From Ochotona curzoniae (taxonomy: Eukaryota > Chordata > Mammalia > Lagomorpha > Ochotonidae): a stretch of DNA of 64,000 nucleotides. The stretch covers positions 9,996,001 through 10,060,000 of the forward strand of contig NW_024466218.1 in NCBI RefSeq assembly GCF_017591425.1. Reading direction: 5' to 3'. Below are positions 13,058 through 25,112 of this stretch, piece after piece. How positions within the stretch are numbered: the stretch's first letter is position 1; each line of letters starts with the position of its first letter. The position numbers and the translations under genes were made by a program. The notes beneath the pieces were generated by a model. That model did no database searches, was not told the origin of the DNA, and was given only the letters and a program-made list of their open reading frames with translations.

Positions 13058-13267
13058 AACATTCCTCCATGGTAAAAACTAAGAAAAAGAGGTAGAGTGG
13101 GAACAATCTCAAAATAATGAAAGCAAAAGACACTGCTAAAGACTACACAAAATAAAAAAAAAATCAAATAAAGTAAATTATAAATAGTTACAGATCATCA
13201 AAACAATTCTATGTGAAATTATAAGAAGCTAAATTGTGATTACATATGTACAAATTTCAGTGTTCTT

Positions 13268-13607
13268 TTTTTTTTTTAAAGATTTATTTTTATTATTTTT
13301 TTTTTTCATTGGAAAGGCGGATATACAGAGAGGAGAGACAGAGAGGAAGATCTTCCATCCGATGATTCACTCCCCAAGTGAGCGCAACGGGCCGATACTA
13401 TGCCGATCCGAAGCCAGGAGCCTCTTCCGGGTCTCCCACGCGGGTGCAGGTTCCCAAAGCTTTTTGGGCCGTCCTCGACTGCTTTCCCAGGCCACAAGCA
13501 GGGAGCTGGAAGGGAAGCGGGGCTGCCGGGACTAGAACCGGCGCCCATATGGGATCCCGGGCGTGCAAGGCGAGGACTTAACCACTTGCGCCACCGCGCC
13601 GGGCCCC
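13268..13607 (-). mobile_element. CSINE, full length, youngest in the window
   Basis: It has an intact tRNA-like head (CGCGCCGGGCCCC in reverse), CpG-rich text and a long T/A tail. A perfect 16-bp target-site duplication AAATTTCAGTGTTCTT occurs at 13252-13267 and 13608-13623. Retained CpGs and an exact duplication point to a recent insertion. Confidence 0.95.
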
Positions 13608-14421
13608 AAATTTCAGTGTTCTTGTGAGCAATGAGGAGCTAAACATTAACAGTTATAGAAAGAAAAAAAAATCAACTAAGCAGAATGAAATAAATCTTTA
13701 AAAATTGTTGGATATCAATTAAATAGGAAATATAAAAAAGAAACACACTAACACACTTATAAGTTGATTTTTGACAATATTTACAAAACAATTTTAAGGC
13801 TAATAATTTATAGTAGGTTATCAATATTAGAAAAAGGAGCTACTAAAATTAGGAAGTACTGGTGACATCAGTACAGATTCTACAGAGACTCAAAGAATAA
13901 TAAAGGAATTTCTGGATGTTGGAAAGCAAGGAATTCAAGAAATGAGAATAAAGTGGAATAGTCCCCTATACACAGAATTGTAAAGAAATAAAGATAAATG
14001 GCCCTTCTTGTTAAGTAGGAGAGCTAAAAAGAAATAGGAACAAGGAAAATACTGAAATAAAAATGGACATATATTTCTGTCAAGAAAGAAAGAGGAAGAA
14101 GGGTTATTGGCAAATACACTTGTTATATGCTCATAATATTTACATGGTAAAAATAATGCAAAATTATTTTCTTAGTCAAGAAATGCGGTATAACTAACCT
14201 GGAAAGACATGACGTAAAAGATATGTTAGTAATCCATATTTCCTCTGATATATAGTGTTTAAGGATTTAGTTTATAACATACAATGCAGCTTTTAGAAAA
14301 TAAATTCCGAGATCACAGATATCTTGTCTAAATTGTTTATTACTGAGGCCCCAGCACTGGACAAGCCTGGTTAAATGCTCCAATCTTAAGGATAGATGGA
14401 ATACCTTAAACCCAGTATATG

Positions 14422-14523
14422 GTGCTTCCTTCAGCAGCACATATACTAAAATTGGAATGATGCAGAGAATAGCATGGTCCCTGTGCAAAAATGACACAAA
14501 AATTCATGAAGCATTTCATTTTT
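14422..14523 (+). pseudogene. U6 snRNA pseudogene
   Basis: GTGCTTCCTTCAGCAGCACA, TATACTAAAATTGGAA, ATGACACAAAAATTCATGAA and the final T-run are U6 snRNA text in the right order and length (102 of about 106 nt). Differences include a 3-nt loss (GAT) after the ACAGAGA-type box, here GCAGAGAA, and many CpG decays. No snRNA promoter (PSE or TATA at the proper distance) is recognised upstream. U6 normally forms the catalytic core of the spliceosome; this copy is almost certainly dead. Confidence 0.9.
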
Positions 14524-14729
14524 AAACCCCCTTTGTATAATTTCAATGTATATTAAAGGTAAATTTTTGAAAACTGCTGTTTACATATGACATTTAAATT
14601 GGAATAAAACTTAGTTAACAAAAAAAATAGTACGCTAGAATTTTGAAACTTATGAAACACAGAAATACTAGGTAAAAATTTCCTTATCATTCATTACAGT
14701 ATGTTGATCACATGATAATCATTTCTCTT

Positions 14730-15905
14730 TAGTTGAACACAAGGAAAAATTCCTTAAATATGCTCATGAAAAAAATCAATTAACATATAGAGAAACTTCA
14801 ACCAGACTCACTACGGATCTCTCGAGAAAATTCCACAGGCAAGAAGAGAATGGAGTGACATATTTTAGATTCTAAATGCAAAAAAATTGTCAGTCCAGAA
14901 TAACTTACCCAGCAAAGCTTTCCATTGTCTTTGAAAATAAAATAAAATTCTTCCACAGTAAAGGAAAGCTCAAAGAATTTTCCTCTTTCAGAGTTGCCCT
15001 ACAAATGCTACTTAAAGATATTATCCTAACAGAGAAAAGGAATGGTACCTACCAAAATCAAAGGTACATGTGGAAAATATTGCAGTACAATGACACCAGA
15101 TAATTAAGTCAAATAATGAACAATCCATTGCTGAAAGGACAGGACCAAATTACTACCTATCCACATTAACCCTGAATGTAAATGGCCTAAACTCATCAAT
15201 TAAACGTCATAGATTACCAGACTGTATCAAAAACAAAACTCATCCATCTGTTGCCTACAGGTGAGGCTGGCTACTCATCAACAAATATATGCACAAACTG
15301 AAAGTAAAAGGATGGAAAGAGATATTCCAGGATAATGGAAAGGAAAAACAGGCTGGTGTAGCCATTCCTACATCAGAAAATAAAAACTCTGATGTGAAAA
15401 ATACTAAAAGAGATGAAGAAGGACACCACATAATGATCAAAGGATCCATTCGGCAGAAGAGATCACCTTACTAGTCTCTTAGGACGTTTTCCTTTTCGTC
15501 TCTAATTTTACCTGCTTTTTCTCTCTTATTTGCTTTGCTAGTCTGGCTAAAAGTTTGTTCTGCTCATCTTCGTAAAAATGGTTTTCTTGTTGCAATTTAT
15601 AGTTTGCTAGTTTCAATGCCATTTATTTTTGTTGTGATTTCTATTATTTTTTTACTTCCTGCACATTTTTCTATTTTAATATGTTCTTGAGATACATTAT
15701 TACATTATTTATTTGAGATATTTTAATTCTTTTGTAAGCAACAGAGGTTAAAATTGTCCCTTTCCATACTGTGCTTGCTTTATATCATGGGTTTTGACAT
15801 TGTTTTTATTTTCATTCCTTCAAAATCCTTTTTTTCCTTATTTCCTCATTGACACATAGTTCATACAGTATAATCATTTTCTTTAAGGTTTTGAATTTTG
15901 TTTTT
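14730..15905 (+). mobile_element. L1-derived composite element, copy 2 (left part)
   Basis: 14730-15110 is decayed ORF1 C-terminus (ITYPAKLSIVFENKIKFFHS and on). 15150-15470 is the start of ORF2 (LNVNGLNSSIKRHR and, in another frame, KVKGWKEIFQDNGKEKQAGV). From about 15480 to 15905 the plus strand carries antisense mid-ORF2 text (CTAGTCTGGCTAAAAGTTTG), so sense and antisense pieces are joined at about 15475. Both pieces are broken by stops. Confidence 0.75.
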
Positions 15906-17400
15906 TTTTTATTATTGCATTTCATTTTATGACATCGTTTCATAGGCTCTGAGGTTCCCCCAATCCCTCCCCGTATCCTCTCCCCATGGTGGATTCCTCC
16001 ACCTTGTTGCAGTAGTGCAGTTCAAATCCAGTCATGCTTCTTTCATTGCAAGCATGTACCAAGCATAGAGTCCAGCATCTTATTGTCCACATCAATTCAA
16101 CAGTTTCTTGGAGAGACCCTCTCTGGTCTAAAAGCAGAGCTGGCAGAATATCATCCCAATCAATTTAAAGCCACAACATAACATCAGTGACAATTTACAA
16201 CATTATGGAATTAATTGACATGGTATTGTGTAACCAATATGTTAGAAAATGCAAGTTCTTAACCACATCCTGTGACTACTTCATTGACATTTTAATTTTA
16301 GTTTATATACAACTGTCTTATCCACCTTAAAATGGCTATAGCATACTACTATTCAGCTGTCTCGTGTCTATTTTCATTTTTGTATTTAGCAGTTTATTGT
16401 ATTGAAGCATAATTTTTACTGAATTCGGCGGATTTTAGGATAGTCCAAACTGGCTTATAACTTTAGCAAGGTGTATGTCAACAGTTGAGGCACAGAACAG
16501 TTTTAGGAGGGGTGTGCAGAGAAGTCCTCAATACCCCAGTGAAAAGTAACTTATTTTCATGTCCTACCTAGTAAGGTATATGTGAGTCCCTGCTGGCCAT
16601 TTCCTGTCTGATTCTAAGCTTTCCTTGTTGTTCTCTGTCAATCTGTTCTAACTTTTTGCTGTTGTTTTGGGTTGTTTTGTTTTGTTTTGTTTTGTTTTGT
16701 TTTGTTTGGGTGGGGAGTGGCTCCGGGGTGACCCTGATGGTCATTGCAAGAGAGGGTGAGGATCCAAAGTTGGAACTAAGTAAGGACCAGAGAAAGCTCC
16801 TCTCCTTAGTCCCGATGGGGGTTTATTGTTCTTCTGTTTCTACAAACCGCTCAGGGCTCCTGCCTGTTGTTCCAATGACATTGGACCCTGCGAGGAAGGA
16901 TTTGGGCTTCTTCATCCCATGTGGGAGATTCAAAAGCGAGTGGATGACCTCAGAGTTCTCAGCCTCCGAAGGCATTCCAATTCCCAGTGATCTCCTTGGC
17001 AGTTGGGATGTAGTCCTTGGTGCCCGTACTGATAGTCCTTGGTGAGGATCTAGGAGTCTTCAAGGTTGGAATACAAGCCTCCTCCTGTCCACCTGCTCCA
17101 CTCTGGGGTCCCCCCCTGCTCTGTGCTTATGACCTCCTGTTAAGAGGTTGTCAAGATCCCTCTTGATTCCCCCTGTATGTCTTTGTAGTTTTACTATTGT
17201 CTAATGCTGATTCGAGTCTGTTGTCTATAAGTTTCTGTTATGTTCCTGATAGGTTATACTTCCTGTCTTCCTCACGCATTCCAGGGAGATGGAAAATTTC
17301 TCTGCTCTCCTGCCCCATTACTGAGAAGCACAGGGTCTTAAAAGTGCATTGGGTTTTACGATTCTTTGATGTAGATCATGAGCAGTCTGACTCACATTGA
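15905..17400 (-). mobile_element. Lagomorph L1 3' end, 5'-truncated, inserted in copy 2
   Basis: It begins with a T-run and then, in reverse, the tail text TTTCATAGGCTCTGAGGTTC. It shares the CCATGGTGGATTCCTCCACC and GTTTCTTGGAGAGACC blocks with the copy at 61.45-61.70 kb. The inner 16.7-17.3 kb part is GC-richer; a 129-residue plus-strand frame there is non-coding text read in the wrong direction. The left junction is sharp; the right edge is estimated. Confidence 0.7.
16672..16707 (+). repeat. (TTTTG)n microsatellite
   Basis: About seven TTTTG units inside the L1 3' region. Confidence 0.95.
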
Positions 17401-17655
17401 TTGTTGGTCAATTTCTTCAATAACACCTTGGTCATTCAGTAGCAAATTATTTAACTTCCTGTTGTAATTTTTCTCTTTTTCTTCATATTGTTGATTTTGT
17501 TTTATGCATAGTAACTGTGCAATAAGACTATCATATCTAGATGTGAAGATACCATGAAGTATGCATCTCTATTTGCATATCAAAGATGGACTCCCAGTGC
17601 AACTGTTATATATATTTTGAAAATATGATGCTGACTCTACCAATATCCATATCTA
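17400..17655 (+). mobile_element. L1-derived composite element, copy 2 (right part)
   Basis: Antisense ORF2 text (TTGGTCATTCAGTAGCAAAT, TTAACTTCCTGTTG) is followed by sense tail text (GATGTGAAGATACCATGAAG). It parallels 7450-7810 of copy 1 but has a single 122-bp unit, and it continues copy 2 across the inserted L1. Confidence 0.65.
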
Positions 17656-19195
17656 TGATGTCAGGATATACTTAAATAGCAGAATGAAGGACTTAGTCCC
17701 TTCAACATATGCTACTGGGAAAACTAACTATCCATATGCAGAAGTAAGAAGCAAGGTCCCTACCTTTAGCCTTATAACAAAATCAGCTTCATATGGATCA
17801 AGGACCTAAACACATACCCAGACATCACCAAATTACTAGAACAAAACAGAGAACACTCTATGAGGCATAGTCATAAGCATGGGCAAAGACTTCTTAGAAA
17901 AGACACTGACAGCATGAACAATTGAAACCAAAATCAACAAATGGAACTACATCAAAAATAGAAATTTCTGTATAAGGAAAATAGTTAAACAAAAAAAAAA
18001 AATAAGGAAGCAACCAACTAAATGGGAGAAAGTGTTTGCATTTAGCAAAGCATAGAGGAGACTAATATTAAAGATCTATAAAGAGTTACAGATTTTTTTA
18101 TAATAGAAAATAAATAGCCCTATTAAGAAATGGGGAAAGACATAAACAGATATTTTTCAAAAGACAAAATTCAAAAGGATAATAGCCACATGAAAAAATG
18201 CTCAGTTTCTCTTGCTATTAGGAAAATACCAATAAAAATGACAGTGAGGTTCCACCTACATAGGTGAGAATGGCCAAAATACAGAAATCAACAAACAACA
18301 ATTGTTGGTGAGGATGTGAGGGAAAATGCACCCTAATGTGTTGGCGGGAATGTAAACTAGTACAACCACTTTGGATGTCAGCATGGAGAGTGCTTAGGTA
18401 ACCGAGACTTGATCTACCATATGACCCGGTTATCCCACAACTGGGAATATATCCAAAGGAATTGAAATCTGCATTTGAGAGACTGACCTACAACTGTACC
18501 TACAGCAGCCCAAGTCACAATAATAAAGACATGGAATCAATCTGAATTTCCTTCAACAGAGAAATGGATAAAGAACCTGTGGTACATGTACCCAATTGAA
18601 TACTCTCAGCCATAAAAAAGACAAAATGGTCTTTGCGGCAAAATGGTCACAGCTGGAAAAACATGTTGAGGAAAGTAAGCCAATGCCCAAGGACAAATAT
18701 CATCTGTTGTGCTTGTTAGAAGACAGCTAATATGCAAGGTTCCACGTATACATATATAAGGTACGATGTATAGATGCAAGCATGGTATCTGTACATATAT
18801 GTGTGTATGTGCTTGCTTAAATGTATATATGTATATGTAGTTATGTATTTGTGCATATATATACAAATACATATGTATGCACACATAAATATATATATTT
18901 ACATACATTAACTTTTCAAGTAAGTCTAGCATACTGGGAAAGTAAAGGTACCAGGCAAACATATCTCTATATAATAATACTAGGTTTTCTACTTTTTTGG
19001 TATTTATCATGTCAGGAAGTTAGAAAGTTAAACTTACAACTGGTACTAAGGGATGGTACTATTGTGATAATATGGTGAGGGGGAAGGTGGGATGGGAAAT
19101 GAGGAGGAAGGAAGGATGGGGGAAGGATAAACCCCTGTATCTATAAAAGCATCATGGAAAAGTGATAATGATATAAAAATTATTTTAAGAGAAAA
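17655..19195 (+). mobile_element. Old L1: ORF2 C-terminus and 3' end
   Basis: Decayed ORF2 text (LNTYPDITKLLEQNREHS) is followed by the typical nucleotide order GGGAATGTAAACTAGTACAA, ATATGACCCGGTTATCCCAC and AACTGGGAATATATCCAAAG. It ends in a purine-rich 3' region and GCATCATGGAAAAGTGATAA. The overlapping minus-strand frame (18606-19010) is an artefact of the AT-rich stretch. Confidence 0.85.
18735..18905. repeat. Degenerate (TATA/TGTA)n stretch
   Basis: Alternating purine-pyrimidine text (ATATATGTATATGTAG, GCATATATATACAAATAC) within the L1 3' region. Confidence 0.8.
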
Positions 19196-20870
19196 ATTAA
19201 CTCATAGAAGAAAGTTATCCTGTATAGGGCAAACAACGATTATCTAACAACACGTGACAAAAGTTTACTGATTAAATGGACTGAGGTAGAATATGTTTAG
19301 AGATGAAAATATTCTTGACAGTTGACATTAATGTTCCAAATGACACAGTGTTATCCTAATTTAGGCTGTTTTTTTATTGTAAGTACATTCGTAACTATTT
19401 TGGCTAATGGAGAAAAAATTCCCAGAATGCTGGAAAAAATATGCATGACCCCTCTCCTTTTTTTTTTTTTTTTAACAACTTGACACCATAATTTCAATCT
19501 TATTTTTCATCTTGGTAAGAGGATGAGACCTGGTTGAATTAAATATGAAAATGAAAAAATGTCATTTCTACCAAACCTTGCAACCAGACTCTTCAAGATA
19601 TTGTAGATGCAGCAGACTTATCAGATTATAAGTCACTATACTTTTTCAAATATCACCTTAAACAACCTAGACTGATAATCTCCTAAGCACTGGAGTTCAA
19701 AGTTCAAAGACGGGTTCCTTAATTCACTTCACACATATTTATTATATCCATCACATAAAAAAATGTAAAGCAGCAAAAACATTTATTAGCACAAAATATT
19801 TAATATTCCCATTGACCTTAAACCAAATATTTTAGATATTTTGATATATAGCAATGTTAATTCAAATAAGACAGAAAGCACATGTTTTTATCAACAAAAC
19901 TGACTATGAAAGTTCTGTCACAAAAGGGATAATTTGATCACCCTGTTTGGATCAGCACTGGACTGCAACATGGCGCTTCATAACATATATACAACTGTCA
20001 TTGAAAAATTTCTCAAAAATAACTGGAAAAGAAGTTTGCTACTCCGTAAGTCTTTGAATGATGACTTCTCTGCCTCTATTTGATCGCACTGCCCACAGAC
20101 AAATTACTTCAATGTTTAGTCACACATTGGCATAAAAATGTTTATAATCAGGCAATAAATTCTCGCTTTAGAATCAAATGAAATTTATATATTCCTCTTA
20201 ATAAGAAGCAAAGCAGATTTATTTCTTAATTATGTTGCTTTAAATGTATACTTATGCATACATAAATCAATAGAAACACATATGACTGCATACATATATG
20301 CAAATTTGCATATATTTCAATAAAGTACCAATGCCCAATAGCAACTTACAAACTCCATTTTCCTTAGAATGAAGTCATGGCACAGTAACTGAACAAAGTA
20401 GGGAAAAGCAACCATGCATTATTCTATATTCTTATTATTAAATGGAATTAATACCCTCTGAATAAGATGCATGCACAAAGAAGGAAAATTTTAATTCCAG
20501 ATAAAACCATTAATTTAAAATAATTGCAGCATGGAAGATACTGGCATATATTGGATATCAGTAGACCCCTAGTGGATATTTGAGTAATTTCATTATTTTC
20601 CTTTATTATTTCAGTTTAGAACAAAAAGCAGCTAAGTTTTCCAGGATATTACTTACCCTGTCATTTTATAAATGGTAGTTATTCATACATTCAAGAAAAA
20701 AAAATAAAAGACCAGTTTTCTGAGGTGACCACAAAATATCCAATAAAATGTTTTTTTTTTTTTTACATAAAAAAATTATTTGCAGGGGTTAATGTGCAGC
20801 ATATTAAACCACCACGTGTGACACTATTTTCCTTTACTGGATTGTGCATTCAAGTTCTGACCTTCCACTT

Positions 20871-21203
20871 TTTTTGTTAAGATTTACTTATTTTTATTGG
20901 AAAGTCAGATATATACAGAGAGAAGGAGAGACAAAGAGGAAGATCTTCCATCTGATGATTCACTCCCCAAGTAATTGTAATGCCTAAGCTGAGTCAGTTC
21001 AAAGCCAGGAGCCTGGAACTTCTTTCTGGTCTTCCACAGAGGTGCAGGGTCCCAAGGCTTTGGGCCGTCCTTCACTGCTTTCCCAGGCCACAAGTAGGGA
21101 GCTGGATGGGAAGTGGGGCAGCCAGGATTAGAACCAGTGTCCCATTTGGGATCCTGACACGTGCAAGATAAGGGCTTTAGCTGCTAGGCCACTGCACCGG
21201 GCC
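20871..21203 (-). mobile_element. CSINE, full length, young type
   Basis: It starts TTTTTGTTAAGATTTACTTA and ends GCACCGGGCC. Imperfect flanking repeats, CTGACCTTCCACTT (20857-20870) and CTGATTTTCCACTT (21204-21217), are the target-site duplication with two changes. Confidence 0.92.
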
Positions 21204-21234
21204 CTGATTTTCCACTTCTGACACAGTCCCTACT

Positions 21235-21372
21235 AATGCACCTCCGAAAGCAGAGGAAGATTGTGCAAATACTTGGGTCTCTACTGTCATGGGGAAGACC
21301 TGGATGGTCTACTTTCAGCTGTGCCCAGTTCAGGCTACTGCAGCCTTTGAAGATTAAGCCAGCAAATAAGTC
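21235..21372 (+). mobile_element. CSINE 3' part, decayed
   Basis: AGCAGAGGAAGATTGTGCAA, GGGAAGACCTGGATGG and the GCCCAGTTCAGGC text keep the order of the 3' half of an old CSINE; the head is missing. Confidence 0.5.
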
Positions 21373-21420
21373 AATCTCTCTCTCTCTCTCTCTCCATCTC
21401 TATATCTGTCTCTATTTAAT
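21373..21420 (+). repeat. (TC)n-rich tract
   Basis: AATCTCTCTCTCTCTCTCTC forms the pyrimidine block of the preceding SINE, probably expanded by slippage. Confidence 0.85.
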
Positions 21421-21984
21421 TACAGGATATTACAGTCTTGGTTTTAATGCTTTAGTTTAAAAGTATCTAATTAAACCCTCAAAACCAACATATATACATA
21501 TTTTTTTAGCCAGGCCTGGACTGAAGACAGTTCATTTGGAAAGGCTTAGTATCAGCTTGAAGGAAATGTGAACAGAAAAAAAAAAATTGAAAAAACAGTC
21601 AGATATCCACACATCACAAAAGATTACCCATTGTACCTTAAAAGTATACAAAACATAGGCCTTGTGCACCTGCTGTATGTAGCTTCTACCTGTGGTTCCT
21701 TTGATAACTCGGTCACCATAAACTGTCACTCATCCTCTGCCGGAAACATTGCCAGCTCCTCCACTCTCATTTTATAACTGCCCACTGAGATGCTCTCTCT
21801 ATATTGTCTTGTTGGTTCCTATCACAGTCTCTCCAGAACAAGCAAGTCAAACATTTACCCCGAATTGGACAGGCCTGCAAATTAACACATGTGAAAAGGC
21901 CATCAAGCCATAGAGATGATGTCACAGCACTGGAATCTGGGGAAAGCGAGATGATGAAGCAGAATAAATCACCACCAGAGACAC

Positions 21985-22262
21985 CAACATCCCGGCTGGG
22001 GGCTGCTGCGAGTCCTGGGTGCTCCACTTTGGATCTCACTTCCTGTGAATGTGCTTGGAAAGAAGACAACCCAAATGGTAGGGCCACTGCACCTGTATGG
22101 GAGGACCAATGGAGTTCTAGAATTCTCACTTTGGCCTGGGCCAGCTTGTTTCAGAGGTTTCAGAAGTGTTAACAGTGGGTAGAAATTTTCTGTCTCTCCA
22201 TTTTTGCCTCTTTGTAACTCTGCTTTTCAAATAAATAATAAATAAATCTTTTTTTAAAAAAC
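21985..22262 (+). mobile_element. CSINE, decayed, rabbit-like tail
   Basis: GGGTGCTCCACTTTGGATCT, GGGAGGACCAATGGAG and the tail TTTGTAACTCTGCTTTTCAA with AAATAAATAATAAATAAATC. The tail is of the older CSINE type. The two overlapping frames of about 120 residues are chance. Confidence 0.7.
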
Positions 22263-24480
22263 CTGGAATCTAAACTTTTGTTTTGTGAAACTTGTCTACC
22301 ATGTCTTTGTCCCTTATCATCTTTAATAACAACTTAATCTGCTTTACAAAAAGCAGCTTCTTAAACTCTTGCTTGACAAGATAAATTGTTGCTTTTAGTA
22401 GCAAAATGCAGCATGGTTTACTGGAAACAGTACAAAAATAAATTAATTCATTTTGATATTGGAATAATATGACTATTTTGATCGATAAACTACATGACAA
22501 TCATAACATCATCTTCATGGGATAAGAACTCTTTTCCAAAGAGACATGATGAAATATTTAATGTGTCTGAAAATTTGTTATAAGTCTTATAAAACAGGTA
22601 GAGGAATAAAGCATTCACAACGGATAGAGACAAGAGGGGGGAAAAGTTCTGATAAACAATTCCACTAACCTCCCAACTCCCAAATATAAATTCTGAAAGC
22701 CACAGCAATATCTCAGAAGCACTGAGGACCTGTTTGTTCTATTCACAGGCTCAAGAAATTTCAACTTACCCCACTGAAAGGCTTCTTTTGAAGTTGGTAG
22801 TTTTATTTTTGAAAGCTTGCTCATATTTTGGTAGAACTGAACATCCCATTATTATGTAAGACTACTTAATGGTAACCTGAAGAATTTCTATTTCATGCCA
22901 CTGTAACATTCTTTTGGAAATATTTTAATAAAAATGACCATTATAGTTATATAAAGTATGTCATTAAGATATGTAACTTATATGATTGATATTTTAAAAT
23001 AGACTATTTATCTGAGTGCTTTATATAGAAAAATGGTGTTCTTCATTATAAAAGCATACATTTTATTGTTTTTAATACAAAGCAAAGCTAAAATGTTATA
23101 AAATAAGAAGCTATGTTATAAGATAAAAGAAATCATTATGGCATGAGTGGATGATCATGAATGAAAAGTGCTTTTCTTTTCTTTCAACCAAAGTATGGTC
23201 ATATTCTTTAGAATAAAGCACAGTAGAATGAAATAAGAAGATTCAAAATAATGAATGCATTAAAGGTGGCCAGTGACAATTTCTTATTGTCCTTTCCTCA
23301 CGAGAGAAGAACAGAGGGAATGAAAGAACTTGTTAAATGTCAATTACAGATAAAGGGAAATATGAATTTCAATCACTAAGCAATTACTGCCAAGAGATAG
23401 TATTGAAATAAACAGAATTCAAATTTCTTCTTTTCAAAAGCTACTTAGAACTAACAGTTCAATGACTTAGAAAGTGTGTATTTTCTTTACAGCAATTTAA
23501 AAAGGGGGGATGCAAATATTAAAAAGAAAGCCATGGGAAAATACCCATAAGTTGTTTTATGGACAGATTAAAAGCATAGGTCATATAAAACGGTACCCAT
23601 AAAATGATTGTGGCTGATAAAATAAGACCATGGAGAGCTGACTGAGGTCATATGAAATAAAACAATGTGGTTATTAAGCAGGCACAGGCTACGGATGGAA
23701 CAACTGCAACTTTCCAGTGGTGGGCTTCTGGCATCTTAGAGACTCATGTTTGAAGCCATGAGTTACAGAACCAGATGGCGGTACTCTAATTCTTTATATT
23801 TCATACAGTGACTGCTCTTTTTTCAGGAATACTATGGAAATTCATAAAACTAATTCAAATTCTGCCTGGCATTTAGCTACCCCCAAAATATAATTTCACA
23901 TTATCACATATTTTCACTTTCCATTAGAAATCTCCATTTAAAATAATTTGGTTTAGATGGTTGAAACAGATAAGAACTGAGACATTTTTCAATGACTCCA
24001 GAATTACTAACAAGTAGTTTTGATAAACTTGTGCATTTGTGGACATGTGACAGACTAAACATGCACTAACAACAGGAACTGATATAGGTATTATAGGTAA
24101 TAATTCCTCTGACTCTACAATGCTTATCTGATTTATCCTGATTGCTCTAACATAGACTTGAAAAAAGACAGAGATAAGCTCTGATGAATTGCACTTTCTT
24201 TTCTGTATGGGGCTAAGGATTATTCTCTAAGAAGTTATCACAATATCTCACTGGAGAATGCTAGTAAAATCAATTCTCAGTATGAGAGAGAATCTCATTG
24301 ATGCTGTTCAACTTCCAAAAGCATCAAAACGTAAAGACATTTAAGGTTGCTAAAGATGTAATATTGCTGCTATTGAAGAAAATTATTTTAAAAACTCATT
24401 AGTACTTCAAGACAAATTAAAGGAAAAGAACTTTAAAAAACAAACAAAACCCCCAATTGTTACTAAAACAAAGTATATTT

Positions 24481-24545
24481 GCTCTCAATCTCTGTCTCTC
24501 TCTCTCCCTCTCACACACATTTCACACACAGAGGCATACATACCC
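24481..24545 (+). repeat. (CT)n/(CA)n-rich tract
   Basis: TGTCTCTCTCTCTCCCTCTC is followed by interrupted CACACA. Confidence 0.85.
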
Positions 24546-24660
24546 ACGTAGATACATCCAAGATAGAATAATGTGTATTTTTGTGTTATATATAATATTT
24601 AAAACTCTTAAAAAATTATCACATATACTGTTTAAAACCTTTCAAATAAAGATGAGATAA

Positions 24661-24977
24661 GGGCTCAACAGGTGATCCTCTACCTCCTCAAGTGCTGGCA
24701 TCCCATATTGGCGCTGGTGTGTGTCCTGGCTTCTCTGTTATCCATCCAGTTCCCCCTGCTTGTGCCCTGGAAAATCAACAGAGGATAGCCCAAAGCCTTT
24801 AGGACCTCGTACCCACGAGAGAGACGCTAAGGAAGTTCCATGCTCCTAGCCTCATCTCAGATCTGGCCATTGCCTTCATTTGGGGAATGAATCAATGGAT
24901 GGAAGATTTTTCCTTTTGTCTTTCCTTCTCTCTGTAAATCTTCCTTTCCAACGAAAATAAACTAAAACTGTTAAAAA
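24661..24977 (+). mobile_element. CSINE, moderately decayed
   Basis: GGCATCCCATATTGGCGC, CCATCCAGTTCCCCCTGC and the tail TTCCTTTCCAACGAAAATAA are in CSINE order. Confidence 0.85.
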
Positions 24978-25112
24978 GTACTACATCTCAAAAGAAAAGA
25001 TGGGACAACGGGTAAAGGTTCAAATGAGTAATGAAGAAGAAAAAGAAGGAAGCATTCATTTAAACATTTCTACAGTATTAATGATTTACTTCATTACTTT
25101 TTTTTTTTAAGC

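Noticed and set aside
12681..13133. 150-residue minus-strand open frame with a hydrophobic start
   Set aside because: Antisense of the CSINE at 12724-13057 plus flanking AT-rich text. The same GAEQIQSQEPGALPDLP-like wording recurs in antisense frames of other CSINEs.
16656..17045. 129-residue plus-strand frame with hydrophobic N-terminus
   Set aside because: It lies in the antisense of an L1 3' region and starts in the (TTTTG)n tract; the apparent signal peptide is translated microsatellite.
18606..19010. 134-residue minus-strand frame rich in I/Y/H
   Set aside because: It overlaps a sense L1 ORF2 relic and a TATA/TGTA tract read in reverse; the repetitive composition explains it.
21767..22172. 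Overlapping frames of about 120 residues on both strands
   Set aside because: Half of the interval is a decayed CSINE; the mirror-image frames share no family resemblance and have no exon signals.
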